Positions 38,301 through 50,300 of a stretch of DNA of 64,000 bases are shown here, piece by piece (positions within the stretch are counted from its first letter, which is position 1; every line of letters begins with the position of its first letter). The stretch is taken from contig CALYLW010000169.1 of the NCBI GenBank assembly GCA_944989445.1, forward strand, positions 1,324,811-1,388,810, written 5' to 3'. Origin of the DNA: Ampullaceana balthica (lineage: Eukaryota > Mollusca > Gastropoda > Lymnaeidae). The notes beneath the pieces were generated by a model. The model saw only the letters and a program-made list of their open reading frames with translations. It was not told where the DNA came from and searched no databases. Both the position numbers and the translations under genes were made by a program.

Positions 38301-41300
38301 CAGGCACTGTTTGAATAATATAACTTTTAATCACAACTTCTATTTACATTAATTTACATCCAGTATATCTCACGTCCGTAAAATAGAACCACACACTCAG
38401 TCGCCATGTTTTATTCTCCCTCGTCATGTGATCACTAACAATTTCCTCTCTCACGTGACATTACCCCCATGCAAACAAAAAAAAATGTTTATGCAATATA
38501 ACATTTTTTATCTTACTACAATTCCTTTAAGCTGTATGTCAATCTGACATATGTAACTTCCTTATAATAGATATTAAAAATTATCTAATAATCCACTCAT
38601 GGTCTTTTTAAAAACTGAAAAATGTCATCACACATGATGATCCTGAAAATAGATTAACATATAAGCCATCAATAAGAAATCTTTATACAATATAATCAAT
38701 GATGCTTATGTCTCTTTGCCAACTATGTTGTATACTCTGGTACAACACATAATACCTGTTAGATAATCAATTTGCTATCAATATTCATAATCATAATAAT
38801 ATGAGTTCAGCATAATCTGAAATAACAATCTGTGCGAAGACATCACCAGTCTGCTTGCACTGAAATAATAAATATGAACTTTTAATATAATTGTAATATT
38901 GTTACATTGAAATTAAATTGAAATGCATTTTATTAGTCATAATATTTACTATTAGGTATATCCTCCAGTGGAATTTATAAATCACTTCTTGTCCTGTATC
39001 TTGTACATAATAATGTTGTTAAAATTAAAACAGTTTTTAATTCAATTATTTTTGAATTCACATAATGTCCGTGTTTGAAATCATTCTGCTTAAAATGTCT
39101 GCAAGCACATTGTCTTTTCCTTTGACAGATTTGATATCGAATTTGTAATCCGCTAATAGCATTGTATTGTTCAAAAATAGTTATTCTTCATCTGACGAGT
39201 ATGAATTCAAATAGATGGGCTTTCAATGCTTCTTCAGACTAATAAATGTTGAATAGTTCACCAACTACGATCACGATTATGTCCATTCACAATATTAATT
39301 GTAGCATCTTGAATAAGTCGCTTAGCTTTTGAAATGTTATTTCTGTTTCCTGATAATTCAATAGAATTTCGATCAGATGAGTCACCATCACGAGACACCT
39401 TTCTTCGAAATCCACTGTCTGCTTCAATGTCTCTGATTCTGCTTCCTCTATGACCAATGATTCTTCCCACTTCATGTGATTTCACACAAATGATTTCAGA
39501 CTCTATAGTACCATCTTTATGTCTGCTACTATGGTCTTCATCCTTTTTATCATATATTTGATTGTCAATAGTGGCTATAGTGTCACAAGTTCTTAATTCT
39601 TCTTGATTCATATTTCTTCTATTTCTATAATTCATGTCTTGGTTTACATTCCTTCTCCATGGTTGATCAAAATTTCTTATTTTGGAAACAAAATTATATT
39701 TTCTTCTCCATGTTCTTCTGTCTTGATTATAATCTCTATGTCTGGAATTATAATTATATTTGTCTCTCCATGATTTTCTTTCTTGATTATAACTGCCTCT
39801 CCATGGTTGTCTATCTTGAACATTATCTCTATATCTGTTTCTCCATAATTTCTCTGCTGCATCTCCATGCAATGGATTTTTATTTTCTAGTTTTGATGGA
39901 AATTTTATTTGCTTGAGGCGTTTTGACCATTCTCCAATTTCTTCATCACTCTCTTCGTCTTCATCCATCAAGCCAAACATTTCCTCCTCTTCCTCATCTT
40001 TATTTTTGTTGTAATCACCCAGATCAATTTTATTTCTTGAATCGGTAAATTCACTAATCACATTTGTAAAAATCTCCCCAACATCTTCTTGAGATTCATC
40101 TTCCAAATTATTTTCAGCCTTGTTACTCTCATTGTAATCTTTCCTTTCACTTCGTTTTAACTTCATATCTCTCAAATATATTTGTAATTTTAAATTATCA
40201 TTTTTCAGTTGTTCGAGTTCTCTTCTTTCACTTCTTTCTTCAGCTCTTTGTTCTCTTTCAATGATTTGTTTTCGATGTTGATCTTCTTTTTCCTCAGCTT
40301 TTCTTAGCTTATCTTTTTCTTCAGCAATTCTTTCTTTTTCTTCAGTAATTCTCACTTTGTCTTCTACAAATTCTCGTAAGTCTGTGCCACTCAAACCAAA
40401 TTCTTTTGCTATGGCCGTGAATTTTTCGTAGTGATCCATTCTTGATTCAATTATATGTGTTCTTTAATCTTTTATTTCCTTTATCATTTTATTCACACTG
40501 CTGCTTAGTGTTTTTCTCTAACTAGTTCACGCTTGTTTCTATACAGTTTTGTTTTGAATCAACACACTAGGCTTGTACCACTTGACCTGGATATCAGTGT
40601 GTCACTGCACCTGAACCAAATTGTTTCACTGCTGTAATGTTTCGTGACCTTGACTTTGACCTGGATGCGTTGACCTCGACTTGTTATTTAAATTAATTCT
40701 GTGCACGTTTTTACTTGTCCACCATATTGGAAAAAATGATACTTGATGTCAAATTTTCTCTATTTGTATTGAATCAGACAAGAAATTTCTTTTTAATGTT
40801 TCACAAACCTCCTTTTAATAGAATAAACAGTCTCCTCCTGAAACACGGGGTATTTCTCAAACTCAAACTGGCACTATCTTCAAAAAATTGAGTTTATTTC
40901 GAATGTTTTCAATTTCACAATCACAATGTCAATGTTAACTCCTTCTATTTCTATTTTCCTCTGACACCATATACTATATGTTTAACTTCTGACACCATAT
41001 ATCTCACATAGCCGAGTGGGCGTGACCTTATTAACTCTGTCTCACAATAAATCTATGAGGCACTGTTTGAATAATATAACTTTTAATCACAACTTCTATT
41101 TACATTAATTTACATCCAGTATATCTCACGTCCGTAAAATAGAACCACACACTCAGTCGCCATGTTTTATTCTCCCTCGTCATGTGACCACTAACAATTT
41201 CCTCTCTCACGTGACAGCTAAGACAATGGTGTTATGACAAGCAGGAAATTGAAAAATTAGAGAACAAATACAAAATATATGTGGTTGTTGATGAAGAAAA

Positions 41301-44300
41301 AAAAATTAAAGTTTAAAAAAATAACAAAAAATGTTTATTGCTAGCTTCCAGTCATTTCTGATGGATTGAAATGGATTTAGCACAGGTGCATAGACAAAAA
41401 AGTTACAATCACTTACAAAATCCTGTTTTAAAATTATCAATCCAAACACAGCATCACAAATCATTTGTTAAATAGAATTTGATAACATCAATAATTACAA
41501 ACTGATGATGTGAAATACATTTTCATTCACTTTAGGAAAATCAGAGAATCCAAATAGATGAGGACAGCCAAAGATTTCACTTTGCACTGACAGGAAAAAC
41601 CTGGGCAGTCATCCGCCAACACTGCCCGGATGTTCTCAACAAGATTGTTGTCAAAGGAGTCGTCTTTGCTCGAATGGGACCTGACCAGAAAGGACAGCTG
41701 GTTGAAGTCTTACAAGATATTGGGTAAGTTAAAATTTAATTTTTATTTGACATATGATTTAGTTTCCAGGGAGAATTTAAAAAAATTGTATCCTAAGCCT
41801 TAAATATGTGAAATTTAAACTTTATCTTATTGAAAATGCTGTTATAATTTTTGTTCCCTTCCGTCACCTCATTGTAGATACTATGTGGGAATGTGTGGCG
41901 ATGGTGCTAACGACTGTGGAGCCCTCAAGACTGCCCATATGGGAATTTCCCTGTCTGAGGCAGAGGCGTCAGTTGCTTCCCCTTTCACGTCCAAAACTCC
42001 TACCATTGAATGTGTTCCAAGTGTCATCAAGTAAGCACACCCACCCACCGACCCCCCCCACCCCACTTTGTTATAGGTGTAGAAAAATATGTTTCAGCCT
42101 AACCGTCGGTGATTATAATTCTGCAGATTAAATTTGGGGTGTGCAGATGATGGTCACTGATGTTTGGTGATTAATGGGTTTAAGACAAAAAAGTTTGATT
42201 CAAGAAAAAAAAAGAAATCTTAATCAATGACCATGAATATTCACATAGATTTAAATATCATCAGTGATGGTTTTCCAAGATGCTATTTGATCTAAGAAAG
42301 TTATAAATTATCCTTCCTCAGAGAGGGGAGAGCTGCTCTAGTGACTTCCTTTGGTGTGTTCAAGTACATTGCTTGCTACAGTCTCACTCAATTTACATCT
42401 GTGCTTCTTTTATACTGGGTAAGTAAGTTGTGTTTACACTGTTGGGCATACGTTAATACTTGGTCAATAATATAGAAAACATTGGGTGATTTTAGTTAAA
42501 GCTATAAATTTGACTAATCTATCTCACTGTCAGGAAAAATCTTAAAGGAAGAGAGGAAAGGAATCAATTGAAAATTTGTATTTTGATTTGTTTTCAAGTC
42601 TAAAAAGAATGAAAATGTTATAGTTAAAAGTGACTGAATTTAATAAAGTTTTGGAAGTCAAGATAGAATATGAAAATTATTAACTTTGATTACTTGATCT
42701 AAAAAATGGTTAAATATGGTGGTTTTGTCACAGTTTTGTCACTCATTTATATGAGTATATGTAAAAAAAAACAACCAACTTTTAATACAGTTAATTTTTA
42801 AACTAGAACAATGAAAATGGTTTTTCTTATTTCCAACCCTCAACAAATTAAAAAAATCCAGATTGGTGCCAATATTACTGATGTTGAGTTCCTGTATGTT
42901 GATTTCTTCATCATTACCACTTTCAGCATTACATGTAAGTTTGATAGGAGCACATCTATTAATCAGTGTTTATCTGTTGTAGTGTTTACCAAAATCTTTG
43001 TCTTTCTACTGTTGTCAGTCAGATTTCTAACAATACAACTTGCTAAAAGCAATTAGTATATTTGAAATAGATAATAGGAGATTGTGAAGTATATTTGAAA
43101 TAGATAATAGGAGATTGTGAAGTATATTTGAAATAGATAATAGGAGATTGTGAAGTATATTTGAAATAGATAATAGGAGATTGTGAAGTATATTTGAAAT
43201 AGATAATAGGAGATTGTGAAGCATATTTGAAATAGATAATAGGAGATTGTGAAGCATATTTGAAATAGATAATAGGAGATTGTGAAATATATTTGAAATA
43301 GATAATAGGAGATTGTGAAGTATATTACTTGGTTTAGAAGGGCTATGCCATCAAAGTTATTTTAATTATTGCAGTTATTTCCAAGTTATAATTTAATAAC
43401 TTTTGTAATTTTACTACTTTGCTCTTCTTCCTCGAACCGTTTCCATATATGAATTATATGATACCAATGTGTTATGCAATTAAAATTTGATTTAAAAAAA
43501 AAGATGAACAATTATCTATTTAAATTTAGTCAGCAGAACCGGTCCTTACGATGAACTGGTCAGAGACAGACCTTTGGTCAGTCTTCTCAGTCCCAGCCCC
43601 ATTTTTGGAATAATTGCTCAGTTGATTCTCGTCATCTCTGCCCAGACATTCATGTTTCTTCATGTCAGGCAACAACCATGGTAAGCAATATATTGAATCA
43701 TGATTGCTGTTGGTCTGTTTATTATTAATTTTAAACAACTTCTGGATCTGATTTTTTTTCATTGTGTAAATTAATTTATTTGATACTTTTAATAACCTTT
43801 TTTTTCCTTCTAAAATGCCTAACTGTATGTCTCATATTTGAACAAGGTTTGTCCCATTTCTGGAGAATGATGATGATGATTACACATGTCATGAGAATGC
43901 AGCTGTGTTCCTGATGTCTGCATACCAGTACATCATATTGGCTGTCACATTTGCGAAAGGAGCACCATTCAGGAAATCTATATTCACCAATTGTAAGTAA
44001 TCCCTCAAGCTCTGAAGCTCATGGTTCTGTTACATAGAAAGTTGGGGGGATGTATATTTACAATACACAGGGTTCCTTTTTTTTTAGTGTCCGATAGCTA
44101 AAAGCAGGCACTGCCAGTTGGAATAACATTTAGTATAAATGAAGACCAATTTATAAGATTAAATGAGTCTTGAATCAACTTCAACTGTTGTACTCCCTGA
44201 TTTTGTTCCTTTGAGAGAAATTTCTGCTTATTCAAGATGTAATAAGCCAGATTTTCACAGCAACAACATTTTTGGGTGTTAGATACCTTTTAAAGAATAC

Positions 44301-47300
44301 CCCCCACCCCCCCACCACCCACAAACATTTATGTTAAGGTAAGTGTTGAAAACCAATCTGATACAACAGGAAGGTAGACAAAATCTGTAGCTATCAGATT
44401 TATGACAAGTCTATTTACAAAAATTAAGTATCAGAAACAGATTTAATGCCAATGAGATGTCTGTGTGCAGTGAGCTGAACAAAACAAAACCAACAGGTAG
44501 GTCAGGTATAACATGGAGCCATGTTTCAAATGTATAATTATGGAGACAATGATCAAGTTTTTTTTGTTTAGCTTGTGTTAAATTGGAAATTCGGAGAATA
44601 CCATAAACTTGAAAAGAAGCACTGGGGTTGGCGCAGGGCTTCTAATATTATGAAGTTACAATTAGGGTTGAATTATTACTTTTTATTGATAGTTACCTTT
44701 AGTGAATGTTTGATAAAAGAAGATATTACAAATCCCCCCACCACCATTACCACACAGATTCCAGTTGTTCACTGATGTCTCTCCTGCTCATTCCATACAT
44801 AATTTACCATATGCAGTATGTATAGAACATTCTTGTTGGTAAGCCGGCCAGTAAAATAAAATCCGAATAAATTTATAAAACCAGTTCTTTTATAAGCCTG
44901 TCCCTTACTATATTCATGACAGTCAAAGCAATAGGAAATTAAAGAAAATATATTTTTGTGTAAAATATTATCTTAAATTATTAAGAGTTTGTAACAAGAC
45001 TAAAAAATAACTACTTCATGCTATTATATGTATATGTGAAACAGGTCTTGATTCACTTATCAACTGGTATTAAAAAATAAGGACAAGACACCCAATTTGG
45101 CAATTTTTTATAAGAATCACTTGTAAAAGTAATCACACCTCTTATTTCCCTGTAAGTTTTTTTAAAAGCTGGCTTATAAATAATGATAGAAACAGTTGCT
45201 GTACTTTTTGAGTGTATGAGAGTACATAGAAGTCATTACATTTTTTTAACTAAATAAAAGCAAATTTGAAAAAATCAAAATTATCATGAAGTTTTTGAAA
45301 TTTCTTTTGTTGGAGATGTTTAAAGTTTTCAGTTCAATAACTTGTATCAAAAAAATATTGCTGCGAGCTGAATTTAACACGGAAGCCATGTTGGGCGGAT
45401 GCCATGTTGGGCGGCTTCTCCTATCACAAAAAGATTGACAACAAATTTCCTTGCAACTTTTTGTTGGACAAGTGTTGTTTCTTTTTTTTGTGCCATTCTC
45501 AAGCTTTCAAGAAAAACTTGTCTCTGTAATTATATATGCACATTACCCACACTGTAGAAGCATATAGTTTATGAGCATGTGAGAAAGTCAGTTCATGTTT
45601 GTATGCTTTATACATAGTGCAATATTTGGACTGTCCATTTTTAGGCTTTATATAGGGTGTTGATGTTACCTACGTGGACAATTTTTAGTAGTGCAAATGA
45701 CAATTCTAGGGAGCAGAGCCCAAGAGGCTGTGCTGTCCAGCTATCGAAAGGTGCCGTCCGTCAATGTCAGAGATGCCTGGCACCCCCTGGGTCTAACTGT
45801 CGGCAGCTAACGGATGTGTAAAGTCGCTAAGCACAAGTGATCCAAAAGATAAAGCCACCACCACCACCACCACCTCCTCCTCGTTGGCGACCCCACAAAA
45901 AAACCTCAGTGGTCTTTAGCCCCAAAATGACAAGTAATAAAAAGCTGTTTGTGACACTAAAGAGGCAGCAACCGCTAAGAAAATTTTGCTGCCTGCCCGC
46001 CTGGTTCCAGACCAACAATTGTAGGTACTCCGTAACAACGTGTAAGTGTGACTTGACTGCAAGCATGGCTTATCTGAGCAAATGGCTTTACTGTGACTGA
46101 ATGGATTTTATTTAATAAAAGATTAAAATATGTTTTATTAACCAATACTGACTTTTTTTCTGAGTGTTATAAGAACACTTAAAATTAGTGTGAATGTTGC
46201 TTTTTAAATTTTACTGTTATTAATTTTTTTGTTTATTAATTATTATTTTTTTAATTAATTTTTTTTCTTAGAAAGAAATATATATATTTTTAAATTTTTT
46301 TATTTATTATATAGCAGAGAGAAAGAGGGAAAAAAAAGAGCAACTGGTGGTTTTTAAAGCAAAACAAATAACAAAGATTTTGTACTTGTAGCCATATTTT
46401 CAAAGAAAAGAAGGGTCTATGCCATGTACTTAATTATAAAAACAACAAAAGACAGTTATTTTCTTTTCTCTCAATTCCAGGGTGGCTACTGCTAAACTTT
46501 GCCGTGGCTCTTGGTATAACAATGTGGATCAACATGTCTCCACCAGCCCCAATAGCTGACTTGCTGGATGTAAGAATTTTTAGCTTATCTGTTACAGACA
46601 CTCTTTCTATACAGAAGATTATTGGAAGGGTTTAGAGAGATGGGCTGTGTGTCTTAATATTTTTTGCCTTGTTTTAAAATTTAGGTAATCTAAATCACTT
46701 TTTCATTAAATTTTTGCTTCAAAATAGAAACAGCTATCAATACAATAAACATTTAAGTTGAATAAGATGCAACTTGAAATAAAAAAGGTATTCAGCTTAT
46801 AAATGTTTGTTGTATTCATAGCTGTGTCCATTTTGCAGCGAAAAATATCATGTTTTGCCATCTTTTTTTACTTTCACTTTGCTTAAATGAAATTAAAGTT
46901 TGGAGCAATGGTTTAATATTAAATGCATATTTGGCAGGTGCTTCAAGTTTATGTACTTTTTAGCTTTAAACTTTAAAGTAATGCCGCGTTATAGGAATTC
47001 AGATCAGAAACTGTTATAGTTGCAATCAAGAAATAAACTTAAAACTAAATCTGACAATAAGAAAAAGTAAGCTGAATGTCATCATAGTTACACTTACACT
47101 TAGTATGATTATTATTATTTAAAAAAATTGGCTACTTTTGATTGATGAATGTAGTGTTGAAAAATTAACATTTAAGAACGATCCAAAGATGTTTTTTCTT
47201 CAGAGTCTAGAACATCAGTGCCCATTGATCATGCTAGACTTGCACCGACTTAAGCACTATGAAAAAATCCCCACCAAAAAACATCAGCATGATGAAATCT

Positions 47301-50300
47301 TTAATTCTGTCAATCTGTCCACAGCTTGCAATCCTCCCATCCATCAAGTACAGAGCATTTTTCATTGGAATTGCATTCATTCAGTTTGTCCTCTCATATG
47401 TTTTAGAGGTATTTTTTAAAATTTCTTTTACAAATTTTTCTGCTATTATGCTCTGAAAAAAACAAACATTTCTAACTTAACATTTAAACAAATTTTTTAT
47501 TGTGTATCACTCTGTTCATTAACTCTCAAATGTTCTTGAGTTTTGCCCCTTTTTTCCACCTGATTTAGGTAGTTACAGGAATTAATTTTTTTTTAAATGA
47601 ATAAAACCACAAATAATGGCATGTTATACATTTTTGTGTTCACAATTGACTTATCTATCTATTGATAGCAAATTTAACTCTATTGTGGTAATGTAGCTTG
47701 AAAATTAATTTTTTTAATGAATTTTTTTCATTTAAATTTTATACAGAAAATCACAATATGTCACAAACTGTATGAAGGAAAAAAATAAGTGATTGGAGCA
47801 AGCATAAAATCTTTATTATAGCCATCAACAGTGTCCATTTCTACATGGCATATCAAAAATTCAAAGCATTTTGCTCATATTTAAAAAATTTAGACTATTT
47901 TTAAATGAGCATCCTTAAATTCATAAAATAGAGCTATTTTTTCCTTTATATTACAAAGATTATAAATTTTAGCATGGAATAATTCTATAACTAAGCCTTT
48001 ATTGTCAGAACATAACAAAATATTTTTATAATCATTATTAGCCTTAAAAATCATTTTCCATTTGATAAAAAATGTTGAAAACTATTAATTATGATATAAA
48101 ATAAGACAATTTATCTGCAAATGATAACAAGAACAAATTTAATTTAAAAACACACTTTAGTGAACATTTCTTTCTTAGTTCATATTCTTAAAACAAGTTA
48201 ATAATAGTAATATATTTAAGTCTTATTTTGTAAAATTTTATTCGGTTATGAGTGTTATAGGGTTACGAGTGGTCGGCCGAATATATTTTACTAATTATAT
48301 CTTTCTTCTTTCTTACCGTTGTCATTCTTTCCTCAGTTGAAATGTTGGGTCTAGAAAGATATAGTTTCATTCACTTTCATCTACAACCATTGGAACATAT
48401 ATATCACTTCCATGATTTTTTGTTCACCTCAATATTCCTTTTTGAACATTTCAGAAATATAAAATTTAAAGCAAAGTTTAAAATTTGAACTGTCTTGCAC
48501 ATAATCCTTTGAATAATAATAGTTCATTCCATTATCTAAATGCACTAGTCCCATGTTCCTTAGCATTAGCATGTCCATGATAAGATGAAATGAGTTTCTG
48601 AACATTGTTGACTTAGGGAGGTGCATGGTAGCAACAATTATATAGGCATAGCTTCGAAGAGTCTCCAGCAGTAAGTCTGCGAATCCGAATAGCAACTTGA
48701 AACATGAAAGAGAAGTCCATATTTCTTTCCATCATTTCTGATGGTTGATTCAGCAAAAGGCACACCATAAGTTGACTCAGGGACATAGACAATGGGTGGT
48801 TGTTTAGACCTGTAATCAGGAACATGCTTGGGATGGTCTGAGGTCCCAATCTACAGAGCCATAACTGTACCTGTGAAATAAAAATATTAGGAAAAACATT
48901 AGAAATAGGCTTGTAAAAAGCAGTTATAAAATTTAACACATTTTATTAAAGTACACTATTCATGACTATTCAATTCTGAAGATAATCTAGAATGATTATA
49001 AGCTTATTACCAAGCAGAATGTGAGGTAAATTGTAAAATACTGATGCCACCTTACAGTGTAACCAGGGTAAACAAAGTCAAATGTAATTTTATTATGGAC
49101 TTGGGGAAAAAATAATAATAAAATACATACTGCATATAAAATAAAAAGAAAGACAAATATACGTGCTAAAATGAATTTCCTTTATTTATAGATGTCTCAT
49201 AGCTACTTAATATATCAATAGATTTAGTAAAATCAATTTTTTTTGTTAAAAAATTGGCGATGTGGATAACTTTGTAACAAAGGAAAAATACATACCTTCG
49301 ATAGTCAACTTGTCCATCGATGAAAATAAATAAATTCTCAGTACTAATACTTTGATTTTTATTCCATTGAATAGAAATAACTTGTCAGCTACGAATATAA
49401 GCGATTTCTTCGCTAAATGATGAATCGTTCGCTATAATTGTAAAAAATTGCGGCCGACTTGTCTCAGTAAAATTAACAAGAATTTCACAATGGCGAACGA
49501 AAATAGCGTTCCGGTAAATCAAAAACACGAGGGTCGGGCAAAATTTTTTTTAAATTTTAATTAAAAATTAATGTCTGAAATTGTATTTTTTCCTAATTTT
49601 ATTCAATTATTTAGGGATACATTTTAAAAATAACATTAGAATGTAAAAAGGTGAAGAAAATATAAAAAATTAAACTGTCGACCACCAGTGACAGAAAAGT
49701 CAAGGTTACGTCCTTTGAGAGTTAAGTTTTAAAAACTTTGCCACCTTAAAACCTAGATGTGTATCTGGGCACGAATAATAGTACTTTAACTGGATTTTTT
49801 AATGCAGAAGTTCATTATCGACAACGAAGCCCTGCGACGCAGAATATCTACCAGCATTAAAGGCTGCTGGCCCGACTCTGACTTGGCATATCATAAAATT
49901 GAATCTGAAATTGAGAAAGATCCTAACTGGCCACCTGTATCTGATAAAAAGGTAAAGTTTTTTCTCAACTTTTCTTATTATTTTGTGGCTATTGTGGATA
50001 ATATAATATAATTTGAATCATTTCTTTAAATTTTTTCAACTACTGTAATATTCTCATGTATGAAAAAATTATAGATGTTAGTGCACAATTGGATTCCAAT
50101 CCATGACATTTCTGTAAACTTACTTTTCTTTCCTTTTTTGAAAAAAAAACGTTGAAATCCTTTTTATACACAGGTTGACCTGGCTGAAATATTTCAACGT
50201 TTAGAAAATCTGAACCAGGGGCCACAAAACTTGGAGGAGATGAAAAGTTCATTGGAAGATGTTTTAGATTCAGACTTGGAAGATGAAAATATTGACCAGG

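Larger units (their letters stand above)
38246..41216 (-). mobile_element. non-autonomous Gypsy/Mag-like LTR retrotransposon carrying a KH-domain Gag
   Basis: Two 215-bp direct repeats (38,246-38,460 and 41,002-41,216) differ at only a handful of bases. They begin TG/TC and end CA and are flanked by a perfect 5-bp duplication GCTAA (38,241-38,245 and 41,217-41,221). The coding strand is minus. Four bases inside the upstream LTR is tggtgtcagaagtt (minus, 40,997-40,984), a primer-binding-site-like sequence of the type I associate with leucine tRNA in Mag-lineage elements (from memory). Next to the other LTR the minus strand has gcatgggggtaa, a short polypurine tract. Total length is 2,971 bp, with one intact frame and an RNase H remnant and no integrase or protease. 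The near-identical LTRs point to recent insertion. Confidence 0.9.

Noticed and set aside
45827..46100. Open frames with a polyproline or polyglycine run
   Set aside because: Produced by a (cca)n run; no other protein-like signal.
49490..49565. [20 protein letters not shown] open frame on the plus strand
   Set aside because: Good start context but only 24 codons and no downstream exon that fits other than the ATPase tail; kept only as a hint of a promoter region.
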